From positions 124,001 to 188,000 of the forward strand of contig NZ_JBGMWH010000003.1 in NCBI RefSeq assembly GCF_041514305.1: 64,000 nt of DNA. Reading direction: 5' to 3'. The stretch is from Salinarimonas chemoclinalis. Its GTDB lineage: Bacteria; Pseudomonadota; Alphaproteobacteria; Rhizobiales; Beijerinckiaceae. Positions 54,590 to 62,139 of the stretch are shown here, in pieces (the stretch's first letter is position 1; every line of letters begins with the position of its first letter). A model generated the notes under the pieces. It searched no databases and was not told the origin of the DNA. It saw nothing but the letters and a program-made list of their open reading frames with translations. Both the position numbers and the translations under genes were made by a program.

Positions 54590-55840
54590 TCAGGAGACCT
54601 TGCGGCGCACGATCTTCGACAGCAGCGGGTCGAGCAGGCTCGCCGCGCGCGGGCCCCGACGCTCGGCGGGGCGCCCGGCGATCGCCTGCGCCAGCTCGTC
54701 GAAGGCCTCCGCCGGCTTCGATCCGGGCTGGATCTCCGCCACCATCTGCCCGTTGTTCGCCGCCGTGCCGAAGAGCTGCGCGTCGAAGGGGATCGCGGCC
54801 GCGAGCGTCACGTCGAGCGCCTTGGCGAAATCGGCCGCGGCGATCTCCGGGCGCTTGGCGAGGCTCGCCTGGTTGAGCACGACCCGCGGCGGGCGGTCGT
54901 TGGGCCGCGCCTGGCGCAGCAGGTCCACGAGGTTCTTGGCGTTGCGCAGCGAGGCGAGCTCGGGGGCCGCCACGACGACGACCTCGTCGGCGCCGATCAG
55001 CACCCGGCGCGCCCAGGCGGTCCAGACGTGGGGCACGTCGAGCACGATCGCCGGCGTCGAGGTGCGCAGGATGTCGATGATCTGGTCGAAGGCGGTCTCG
55101 GTGAGGTCGCAGGTGCGGTCGAGCACGGCGGGGGCCGTGAGGAGGCTCAGCCGGTCCGAGCACTTCGAGAGCAGCCGGTCGATCATGTTGGCGTCGAGCC
55201 GGTCGGGGGCGAAGATCGCCTCGGCGATGCCCTGCGGCGGGTCCTGGTTGAAGTCGAGGCCGGCGGTGCCGAAGGCGATGTCGAGGTCGACGATCACGGT
55301 CGCCATGGCGAGCTTGCGCGAGAACGACCAGCCGAGATTGTGCGCCACCGTGGAGGCGCCGACGCCGCCCTTGGCGCCGATGACGGCGACCGTGCGCCCG
55401 ACCGGCGGCGCGCCGGGTGTGGCGTAGAGGCCCGAGATCGCCCGCACGAGGTCGATCGGCTCGATGGGCGCGATCAGGTACTCGCTCACCCCGCGCCGGA
55501 TCAGCTCGCGGTAGAAGCCGACGTCGTTGACGTGGCCGAGCACCATCACCTTGGAGCCCGCGTCGCAGACCTCCGACAGCTGGTCGAGCTGGGCCAGGAA
55601 GTCCGGCGGCGAGGTCATGCGCGTCTCGAGCAGCACGACGTTGGGCGTCGGCGCCTGGGAGTACGCGGCGACGGCGGCCGGGACGCCGCCGGTCTGCACG
55701 CGTACGTGCGCCTTCACCATCCGCCGGTCGGCGGCGGCCGCCTCCAGCACCGCGGCGACCTCCGCGGTCTCGCAGAAGGCCTGCAGCGTGATGCGCGGCA
55801 CCGGCGGGATCAGGTCGTCGCGCGTCGGGCTCTCGGTCAT
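54590..55840 (-). CDS. cpaE: Pilus assembly/localisation protein CpaE (TadZ)
   Basis: 416 residues from ATG 55840. A receiver-like domain (about 20-140, lacking an obvious phospho-Asp) precedes a ParA/MinD-type ATPase domain starting VAVIGAKGGVGASTVAHNLG with a deviant Walker A (GAKGGVGAS). CpaE positions the pilus machine at a cell pole. VIVDLDIAFGTAGLDFNQDP holds the Walker A' Asp. Located between cpaD and cpaF, as in Caulobacter. Confidence 0.93.
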   Translation of the reverse strand: MTESPTRDDLIPPVPRITLQAFCETAEVAAVLEAAAADRRMVKAHVRVQTGGVPAAVAAYSQAPTPNVVLLETRMTSPPDFLAQLDQLSEVCDAGSKVMVLGHVNDVGFYRELIRRGVSEYLIAPIEPIDLVRAISGLYATPGAPPVGRTVAVIGAKGGVGASTVAHNLGWSFSRKLAMATVIVDLDIAFGTAGLDFNQDPPQGIAEAIFAPDRLDANMIDRLLSKCSDRLSLLTAPAVLDRTCDLTETAFDQIIDILRTSTPAIVLDVPHVWTAWARRVLIGADEVVVVAAPELASLRNAKNLVDLLRQARPNDRPPRVVLNQASLAKRPEIAAADFAKALDVTLAAAIPFDAQLFGTAANNGQMVAEIQPGSKPAEAFDELAQAIAGRPAERRGPRAASLLDPLLSKIVRRKVS

Positions 55841-55869
55841 CGTCTGGGCTCCTCCCTGGCGGTCCACGC

Positions 55870-56574
55870 TCACTCGTTGCCCGTCGCAGGCGACGTCGCC
55901 TGGCGCACCGCCTGGATGTCGGGCAGGCGGGCCTGAACGTCGGCGGGGGTGCGCGTGCGCCCGCGGATCAGGTCGACCGGGTCCGCCGTCTGGGCGGCGA
56001 CGTTCGTCTGCATGGCGCAGCCGAGGTTCCAGTAGGGCTCGTTGCGCAGGTTGAAGGCGGCGTCCGAGACGCCGAGATCCTGCGGCCAGAGCCCGCAGCG
56101 GCTCTGCACCCGCGCCTGCAGCGCGCGATAGGACAGCCGGATCGCCGCCGCGACGCTCGGGTCGCCCGGGCGATAGGTCGTCACCGAGAGGTAGGTCGCG
56201 GGCACGCCCGATGCGTTCAGCGTCGCGCGCACGGCGTCGAGGGTGCGGCGGGTGCCGACCTCGTCCCCGCCCTGCGGCACCTGGACGTGCAGCGCCCCGC
56301 TGCCGCCCTGGCGATAGCCCTCCGCGAAGGCGGCGACGTCCGTGCGCTGGCGCGGATCGAGCCCCACCCCGCGCACGATCACGTCGAGCACCTCCGGCGC
56401 CTGCTGGAGCGCGATCGGGTGGCGCTCGCGGTAGTCGTGCGGATAGGCCGTCGAGCCGGTCTGGATCACGCGATCGGCGCAGGCGCCGAGCATCGCGGCG
56501 AGCCCCGCCGCGAGCGCGAGGCGGGCGATCCTGCCGGTGCGGGGCCGGGGGGTGGCGGAAGTCATGCGGGCCAT
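55870..56574 (-). CDS. cpaD: Pilus lipoprotein CpaD
   Basis: 234 residues with a lipoprotein signal (LALAAGLAAMLGAC, lipobox LGAC near residue 30). The mature start ADRVIQTGSTAYPHDYRERH and VIVRGVGLDP match CpaD. It is thought to assist the secretin CpaC at the outer membrane. A hydrophilic Gln-rich C-terminal domain has two Cys (VQSRCGLWPQDLG, YWNLGCAMQ) likely bonded. Spacing to the neighbours is 30-50 bases. Confidence 0.9.
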   Translation of the reverse strand: MARMTSATPRPRTGRIARLALAAGLAAMLGACADRVIQTGSTAYPHDYRERHPIALQQAPEVLDVIVRGVGLDPRQRTDVAAFAEGYRQGGSGALHVQVPQGGDEVGTRRTLDAVRATLNASGVPATYLSVTTYRPGDPSVAAAIRLSYRALQARVQSRCGLWPQDLGVSDAAFNLRNEPYWNLGCAMQTNVAAQTADPVDLIRGRTRTPADVQARLPDIQAVRQATSPATGNE

Positions 56575-56625
56575 CTCTCGTCGTCGTCCTGTGGTGGGGC
56601 GTCCTCTCGCGGGGCGAGGACCCGG

Positions 56626-58134
56626 TCAGTCCGCGATGAATCCGAAGGTGCCGCGCAGGCCGATCGGGTCGGCCGCCTCGACGGTGCCGTAGAGCCGGTT
56701 GAGCCGCCCGAGCAGGATGGCCTGCGGGTCGTAGGCGTCGACGAAGCCGTCGTCCGGGCGCGCCACCTCGGAGGGCTCCATCGCCTGGGCGATGAGCGGC
56801 GTGACCAGGATCATCAGCTCGGTCTCGCGGCGGTCGTAGGCCTGGGAGCGGAACAGCGTGCCGATGATCGGCAGGTTGAGCAGCCCCGGCATGCCCGACA
56901 CCCGCCGGTCGACGCGCGAGGAGATGAGGCCCGCGGTCATGATGGTCGAGCCGGAGGCGAGCTCGAGGCTCGTCGCCGATTCGCGGGTCTTGAAGCCGGG
57001 ATAGGTGGCGCCGTCGATCTGGATCGAGTTGCCACCGTCCAGCTCGCGCACCCGCGTCGCGACCTGCAGCGAGATGCGCCCGCTCGACAGCACGACCGGC
57101 GTGAAGGAGAGGTTCACGCCGAAGTCGAGCAGCTCGATGGCGCAGGTCCGGTCCGCGCCGGTGCCCGAGCAGGTGCGGATGGGGATCTCGCCGCCGGCCT
57201 GGAAGTCCGCCGTCTCGCCGGAGATCGCGACGAGCGTCGGCTCGGCGAGCACGCGCAGCAGGCCCGCGCTCTCGAAGGCGTTGAGCGTCGCCTGCAGGCT
57301 GAAGCCGCCGGCCTGGAGCCCGGCCCTCACGGTGCCGCTCGCGCCGGTCGTCGCGAGGTTGATGCCCTGGTCGACGGGGATCGGGGTGGGGGCCCATCCC
57401 GCCGTCGTGTCGATGCCGAAGCGCTTGAGCACCGAGCGCTCGACCTCGACGACGGTGACGCGCAGCATCACCTGGTCCTCGCCGCCCACCGTGAGCGAGT
57501 TGACGACGGCGCCGGCCGTGCCCGCGCTCGCGCCCACGAAGGCGTTGGCGATGTCGACGGCGCGCTGGGCGTCGAGGTTCGAATCGACCTGGCCCGTGAG
57601 CAGGATCGAATCGCCCGCCGCCTGCACGTCGATCCGCCCGGAGGGGATCGAGCCGCGCAGGGTCTGGCGCAGAGCCTGGAGGTCGCGACCCACGTCGACG
57701 TCGAGCGAGGCGATCTGCCGGCCCTCGGCGTCGAACGCGAAGACCGACGTCGCGCCCGGCGCCTGGCCGATGAGGAAGATCTTGCGGGCCGAGCGCACGA
57801 CGGCGTTCGCCACCGCCGGGTTGGCGACGAAGACCTCGCGGGCGTCCGCCGGCAGCTCGACGATCACCGACTTGCCGACCGCGACGTCGACGCGCCGGGA
57901 GATCGCGCCCTCGCCCGGGGCGATGCGGACGATCGGCGCCGAGGGCGCGTGCGCCACGCGCGCGCCCGGGGCGTCGGGGTTCCAGTCGACGGCGGCCGCG
58001 GGGGGCGCGCCGGCGAGGAGCGTCGCCGCGAGCGCGAGCGCCGAGGCGACGCCGAGGAGGCCGGCCCGGCGGGCCGCACACGGGCGGATCGAGATGGTCT
58101 GGGCGGGCACGTTGTCGGCCGGGGCGCGGGTCAT
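56626..58134 (-). CDS. cpaC: Pilus outer-membrane secretin CpaC (RcpA)
   Basis: 502 residues from ATG 58134, where AGGAG lies upstream; GTG 58149, overlapping the cpaB stop, is also possible. A signal peptide (GLLGVASALALAATLLAGAP) precedes an N-terminal pilus-assembly domain (SVIVELPADAREVFVANPAV, PGATSVFAFDAEGRQ), a BON-like repeat (DSILLTGQVDSNLDAQRAVD) and the secretin domain (VLAEPTLVAISGETADFQAG, GLLNLPIIGTLFRSQAYDRR). It forms the outer-membrane channel for the pilus. Confidence 0.94.
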   Translation of the reverse strand: MTRAPADNVPAQTISIRPCAARRAGLLGVASALALAATLLAGAPPAAAVDWNPDAPGARVAHAPSAPIVRIAPGEGAISRRVDVAVGKSVIVELPADAREVFVANPAVANAVVRSARKIFLIGQAPGATSVFAFDAEGRQIASLDVDVGRDLQALRQTLRGSIPSGRIDVQAAGDSILLTGQVDSNLDAQRAVDIANAFVGASAGTAGAVVNSLTVGGEDQVMLRVTVVEVERSVLKRFGIDTTAGWAPTPIPVDQGINLATTGASGTVRAGLQAGGFSLQATLNAFESAGLLRVLAEPTLVAISGETADFQAGGEIPIRTCSGTGADRTCAIELLDFGVNLSFTPVVLSSGRISLQVATRVRELDGGNSIQIDGATYPGFKTRESATSLELASGSTIMTAGLISSRVDRRVSGMPGLLNLPIIGTLFRSQAYDRRETELMILVTPLIAQAMEPSEVARPDDGFVDAYDPQAILLGRLNRLYGTVEAADPIGLRGTFGFIAD

Positions 58135-58145
58135 CCTGCCTCTCC

Positions 58146-58949
58146 TCACCGGATCGGGGTCGGCATGGAGACGCCGAAGCGCACGATGTCGAGGCTGCCG
58201 AGCTGCTCCTCGACGATCTCCTCCTCCTGCGCCACCGCGGTCGGCGCGGCGTCGGCGAGGCTGCGCAGGGCGAGCGAGAGCTGGCCCGTGCGCTGCGCCA
58301 GCGTGATCGCCTCCGCCTGGCTCGGCGTCAGCTCGAGGGTCGCGTGCTCGCCGTCGACGAAGGAGTTGCCCTGCTCGTCGACCTGCACGTTCTTGCCGAT
58401 GGCGAGGATGCGCACGTTGCGCAGGATCGTCTCCGACACCAGCACGTCGCCGCCGCCCTGCTGGGAGGCGCTCTCGTTTCGGAAGGTGCGGATGATGTCG
58501 ACCCGGTCGTTGGGCAGGACGAACCCGCCCGCCGAACTCGACCCGCGCGAATCGATCGAGATCGAGACGGCGCGCATGCCCGCGGGGAGGATCGCCGACA
58601 TGAAGCCGCCGGCGTCGGCGCGGATGAGCCGCTCCGGCCGGATCGGCTCTCCGGCGAGGATGCCCTGGCGCGCCATCGCCCCGGCGGCGAGGTCCATGCC
58701 GTCGTCGCGCGTGATCAGGCCTTCGGGAACGGCGTTGGCCGGCCAGTCCTGCCAGCGCAGGTCCCGCTCCGAGAGGGTCTGGCCCATCGGGATCGGGGCG
58801 GCGGCGACGAGGATCGCCGTGGTCGCGACGCGCGGCGCCTCGACGACCTGCACCTGCGGCGGAGGCGGTGGGTCGCCACGCATCAGCAGCATCGCGCCCG
58901 CGCCGGCCGCCAATGCGAGTCCTAAGACTGCCAGTTGTGCTCGCTTCAT
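58146..58949 (-). CDS. cpaB: Pilus periplasmic protein CpaB (RcpC)
   Basis: 267 residues starting with one transmembrane or signal helix (AQLAVLGLALAAGAGAMLLM). The SAF domain (ILVAAAPIPMGQTLSERDLR) is the mark of CpaB, and RAVSISIDSRGSSSAGGFVL, LPNDRVDIIRTF follow. It probably modifies or stabilises the secretin. It begins the cpaB-C-D-E-F-tadB-tadC transcription unit; its upstream 117 bases contain a CtrA-like box. Confidence 0.93.
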   Translation of the reverse strand: MKRAQLAVLGLALAAGAGAMLLMRGDPPPPPQVQVVEAPRVATTAILVAAAPIPMGQTLSERDLRWQDWPANAVPEGLITRDDGMDLAAGAMARQGILAGEPIRPERLIRADAGGFMSAILPAGMRAVSISIDSRGSSSAGGFVLPNDRVDIIRTFRNESASQQGGGDVLVSETILRNVRILAIGKNVQVDEQGNSFVDGEHATLELTPSQAEAITLAQRTGQLSLALRSLADAAPTAVAQEEEIVEEQLGSLDIVRFGVSMPTPIR

Positions 58950-59006
58950 GGTTCGACGTCCCGACGCTACGGAGGGTCTCGTGCGTCGGATGTCACCAGC
59001 GAATCG

Positions 59007-59021
59007 TCAAATTATGGTTAA
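59007..59021 (-). promoter_or_regulatory. CtrA-like box upstream of cpaB
   Basis: Read on the minus strand: TTAA (59021-59018), seven bases, TTGA (59010-59007), one mismatch from TTAA-N7-TTAA. The second half is part of TTGACG, a -35-like sequence, the normal place for CtrA. The upstream half reads TTAACCAT, which recurs before the pilin gene. Confidence 0.55.
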
Positions 59022-59065
59022 GGGAACTTTTCGAGGGCTGCGCGTTCCGGGCGGGCGGCTCCCGA

Positions 59066-59581
59066 TCAGGCGCCCAGGGCGAGGCGCCAGGCGGCGCTCT
59101 GCGGCAGCGCCACGAAGGCGCCGGCGGCGATGGCGATGCCGTAGGGAACGCCGACCTCCTTGCTGCGCAGGCGTGCGAGCCACGGCCAGCCGCCCGCCGC
59201 CGCCGGGATCGGGGCGGCCCGCAGGGCGACGATGGCGAGGGTGAGGACGCCGCCGGCCATCGCGGTCGCGAAGAGGAAACCGCCCACGTCGGATGCGCCG
59301 AACCACACGGCGGCCGCGGCGATCAGCTTCGCGTCGCCCCCGCCGACGAGGCGCAGCGCGAACAGCGCGAAGGTACCGGCGAGGACAGCGAGCCCGACGC
59401 CGAGGTGCAGCCCGATCTGCGCGAGCTCCATCCCCGCGAGCGGTGCGAAGGGCACGAACGCCGCGACGAGGAGGACGCTGATGGAATTGGGGATGCGCAT
59501 CGTGCGCGCGTCGCTCAGCGCGGCGGCGCACAGGAGGCCTACGAATCCGGCGAGGAGGGCGAGGGCGATCTGCTGCGACAC
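59066..59581 (-). CDS. cpaA: Prepilin peptidase CpaA (TadV)
   Basis: 171 residues, a multi-spanning (about six helices) type IV prepilin peptidase of the short TadV form. The two catalytic Asp residues are in SDARTMRIPN (about 23-32) and GGGDAKLIAAA (about 81-91). It removes the leader before the conserved GATAIEY of the two Flp pilins just upstream. It sits 117 bases from cpaB and is part of the pilin transcription unit. Confidence 0.93.
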   Translation of the reverse strand: MSQQIALALLAGFVGLLCAAALSDARTMRIPNSISVLLVAAFVPFAPLAGMELAQIGLHLGVGLAVLAGTFALFALRLVGGGDAKLIAAAAVWFGASDVGGFLFATAMAGGVLTLAIVALRAAPIPAAAGGWPWLARLRSKEVGVPYGIAIAAGAFVALPQSAAWRLALGA

Positions 59582-59597
59582 GGGAGGTGGCCTCGCG

Positions 59598-59807
59598 CTA
59601 CTCGATGAGAGTCATGTTCTGCGCCGAATCCTCGAGGGTGTCGGCGATCGTCTGGAAGGCGACGTTCAGCGGGTCATCGAGCAGCGACAGCGTCGCGAGC
59701 ATGATCATGGCCATGACCGCGGCGATCAGCGCGTACTCGATCGCGGTGGCGCCGCGCTCGTCGGCGAGGAAGCCCGCGCGCGCGCCGATCTTCGACGATG
59801 ACGGCAT
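59598..59807 (-). CDS. Flp pilin, second copy
   Basis: 69 residues. Processing motif GATAIEYALIAAVMAM is preceded by a 20-residue charged leader (SSSKIGARAGFLADER), longer than in the first copy. The hydrophobic helix (about 20-42) and an acidic end (LEDSAQNMTLIE) form the assembly unit. It lies 95 bases after the first pilin and 16 bases before cpaA. It may be a minor pilin or a backup for the first. Confidence 0.9.
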   Translation of the reverse strand: MPSSSKIGARAGFLADERGATAIEYALIAAVMAMIMLATLSLLDDPLNVAFQTIADTLEDSAQNMTLIE

Positions 59808-59902
59808 GGCGCGGGCTCCCTGGTCGGCTGGCCGAGAACGGGCTCGGCCGCGGAAGACATCCGGCTCCGCGCGCAGGGCGCGGCGCCGAGGCTGGTCGGC
59901 GA

Positions 59903-60097
59903 TCAGTCGCCGATCGTCGCGGCGCCGCCGGCGTTGTCGAGCTGATCCGCGATCGTCTGGAACGCGTCGTTCATCGGGGTCTCGATGAGGTTGAACACGG
60001 CGAGCAGCAGGACCGCCATCACGGCGGCGATGAGGGCGTACTCGATGGCGGTGGCGCCGGACTCGTCCTTGACGAAGCGCTCGAGAAGATTGGTCAT
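59903..60097 (-). CDS. Flp pilin, major copy
   Basis: 64 residues. Leader MTNLLERFVKDESG, then GATAIEYALIAAVMAVLLLA: CpaA should cut after the Gly, leaving a mature pilin of about 50 residues whose Glu and Tyr are the conserved Flp residues. It is the first gene of the leftward pilus locus, behind a TTAACCAT motif (60246-60253), as expected of the abundant, cell-cycle-timed subunit. Its C-terminal tail is Gly/Ala-rich. Confidence 0.92.
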   Translation of the reverse strand: MTNLLERFVKDESGATAIEYALIAAVMAVLLLAVFNLIETPMNDAFQTIADQLDNAGGAATIGD

Positions 60098-60245
60098 GGT
60101 GTGCTCCTGTACGACTGTGCTTCGACGCCCGCCCCGGCTGTCTCGCTTCTGGTGCCGAGCGGCGATGAGGGCACCCTACGCGGCACCTCTTGCCAGCGGG
60201 TTAAGCCGATCAAGCATTCCCAAAGATCCCGCCAGTGTGTTTCCG

Positions 60246-60253
60246 ATGGTTAA
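60246..60253 (-). promoter_or_regulatory. CtrA half-site upstream of the major pilin
   Basis: TTAACCAT on the minus strand, the same eight bases as in the cpaB box, about 150 bases before the pilin ATG. A TTGACG is found about 30 bases further upstream. The second CtrA half-site is not evident. Confidence 0.45.
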
Positions 60254-60558
60254 TCTTTTCTGAGCCGCCATGTTTTGCGTCAATGGCCGAAAAAGATGTG
60301 CCGTGATGAGACCGAGATAGTAGAAAGTGGTGAAAGCGCGTTCACACGCGTGTATTCATTCCACCTATTCTGTCACGAAGCGGGGCGCGTCCAGGCGCGG
60401 CGGGGTAGCGGGACGCGTCCGGCGAGGAACATCGCGGCTTCGCGACAAGTCGTTCCGGCCGGATTAGGCGATTGTTCACCATTTTCGGCTGTCCTTGCGG
60501 GCGTGCTAGCCTTTCATCCGCCGGTAGCCGACCGGCGTCGCAGGAAGAGACCTGGACC
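60254..60558. other. Non-coding stretch between the pilin and the divergent 60559 gene
   Basis: About 300 bases of noticeably lower GC, as expected for two divergent promoters. It contains a run CGTTCACACGCGTGTATTC and a CAATGGCCGAAAAAG region but no convincing gene; open frames here have improbable composition. Confidence 0.5.
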
Positions 60559-61239
60559 ATGCGCATCCGCCCCGTCCGCGCCATCGCCCCGGCACTCGCG
60601 GCCGTGATCGCCCTCGGCATCGGCCTGGGCGCGCTCCTCGTGCCCGACGCCGGCGCGCAGGAGGAGGAGGAGATCGTCGCCGACGAGATCGACCGCCCGC
60701 GGGTGGAACGCCCGGACGCGCCGGGCATCGCGCCGGGCATCGCCGCGCCGCGCATCGTCGCCGTCACGCGTCCCGGCGAGGAACGCCGCGCGCCCGCCGC
60801 GGCGACGCCCGCCGTCGACGCCCGGCAGCCCGATGCGCCGCCCGCCTCGGGCCCGCGCGACGTGCTCACCGTCTTCCTCGACCACGCCAAGGTGATCCGC
60901 CTCCCCGAGCGGACGCAGACGGTGATCGTCGGCAATCCGTTCATCGCAGACGTGACGGTGCAGCGCAACGGTATCCTCGTCGTCACCGGCAAGGCCTACG
61001 GCGCGACGAACCTGATCGCGCTCGACGCGCAGGGCCTGCTGCTCGCCGAGAGCATGGTCAGCGTCCAGGCGCCGCTCGAGGATTCGGTCGTCGTCGTCCA
61101 GCGCGGCCTCGACCGCGAGAGCTATTCCTGCACGCCGGACTGCCAGCCCTCGCTCAGGCTCGGCGATTCGGAGGGCCATTTCGGCGCGGTCGGCGGCCAG
61201 GCCACGCAGCGCGCGGGCTTCGCCACGCAGGCGCGCTGA
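60559..61239 (+). CDS. Secreted protein resembling the CpaC N-terminal domain
   Basis: 226 residues from ATG 60559. A signal peptide (IAPALAAVIALGIGLGALLV, cut near GAQ) is followed by an acidic/Pro linker and then a domain at about 95-175: DVLTVFLDHAKVIRLPERTQ, TVIVGNPFIADVTVQRNGIL, VVTGKAYGATNLIALDAQG. This closely mirrors the CpaC N-terminal domain (VIVELPADAREVF, FVANPAVANAVV, GATSVFAFDAEG) but no secretin follows. It is divergent from the pilins. It may bind the pilus secretin or cap it. Two Cys (SCTPDCQPS) are near the C-terminus. Confidence 0.85.
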   Translation: MRIRPVRAIAPALAAVIALGIGLGALLVPDAGAQEEEEIVADEIDRPRVERPDAPGIAPGIAAPRIVAVTRPGEERRAPAAATPAVDARQPDAPPASGPRDVLTVFLDHAKVIRLPERTQTVIVGNPFIADVTVQRNGILVVTGKAYGATNLIALDAQGLLLAESMVSVQAPLEDSVVVVQRGLDRESYSCTPDCQPSLRLGDSEGHFGAVGGQATQRAGFATQAR

Positions 61240-61276
61240 CGGGGGACGCGCGCTGGCGCGGGACCGGCCCGCCCGC

Positions 61277-62053
61277 TCACGCCTCTCCGATCGCCGGCTC
61301 GTCGGTCATGCCGGCGAGCACCTCGGCGACGTGGCGCACCTTCACGTCACGCCCTTCGCGCTGCAGCTTGCCGGCCATGTTCATCAGGCATCCGAGGTCG
61401 CCCGCGAGAAGCGTCGGCGCGCCGGACGCGACGATGTTCTTCGTCTTCTGCTCGACGATGGCCGAGGAGATCTCGCCGTACTTCACGGCGAAGGTGCCGC
61501 CGAAGCCGCAGCAGACGTCGGTGTCGGCCATCTCCACGAGCTCGAGCCCGTCGACGCTCGCCAGCAGCCGGCGCGGCTGCGCCTGGACCCCGAGCTCGCG
61601 CAGGCCCGCGCAGCTGTCGTGATAGGTCACCGCCCCGTCGAAGGTGGCGTCGACCCGGGTGACGCCGAGCACGTCGGTGAGGAAGGAGACGAGTTCGTGC
61701 GTCTTCGCCGCGAGCGCGTGCGCCTTGGGCGCCCAGTTCGGGTCGTCGGAGAACAGCTCGGGATAATGCGCCCTGATCTGCCCGGCGCACGAGCCGGAGG
61801 GCGCGACCACGAAGTCGAAGCGGGAGAACTCGCGGATCGTCCGCTCGGCGAGCGCGCGTGCGGTGGCGCGGTCCCCCGAGTTGAAGGCGGGCTGGCCGCA
61901 GCAGGTCTGCGCGGGCACCTCGACGATGCAGCCCGCGTCCTCGAGCAGCTTCACCGCGGCGAAGCCGACGGAGGGGCGCATCAGGTCGACGAGGCAGGTG
62001 ACGAACAGGCCCACGCGGGGCGCGCGCTGGGGGCGGGGCGGGGCGTTCGGCAT
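61277..62053 (-). CDS. LutA-like (Fe-S)-binding CCG-domain protein
   Basis: 258 residues with two CCG domains: PAQTCCGQPAFNSGD (about 48-62) and TDVCCGFGGTFAVKYGEIS (about 178-196), plus Cys-containing spacers, as in LutA/YkgE and GlpC-type subunits. LutA works with LutB and LutC in L-lactate oxidation, but neither partner is here. The ligand could also be a heterodisulfide or glycolate chain. It lies 86 bases after the thiamine-diphosphate enzyme, same strand, which may share its regulation. Confidence 0.87.
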   Translation of the reverse strand: MPNAPPRPQRAPRVGLFVTCLVDLMRPSVGFAAVKLLEDAGCIVEVPAQTCCGQPAFNSGDRATARALAERTIREFSRFDFVVAPSGSCAGQIRAHYPELFSDDPNWAPKAHALAAKTHELVSFLTDVLGVTRVDATFDGAVTYHDSCAGLRELGVQAQPRRLLASVDGLELVEMADTDVCCGFGGTFAVKYGEISSAIVEQKTKNIVASGAPTLLAGDLGCLMNMAGKLQREGRDVKVRHVAEVLAGMTDEPAIGEA

Positions 62054-62139
62054 CGGGACTCCTCTTCGCGGGCGGGCATTGTCCCGCCCGCGGCCCCCGC
62101 GTCAAGCGGCAGGATGGCGCCGCGACGACGCGGCACCCC

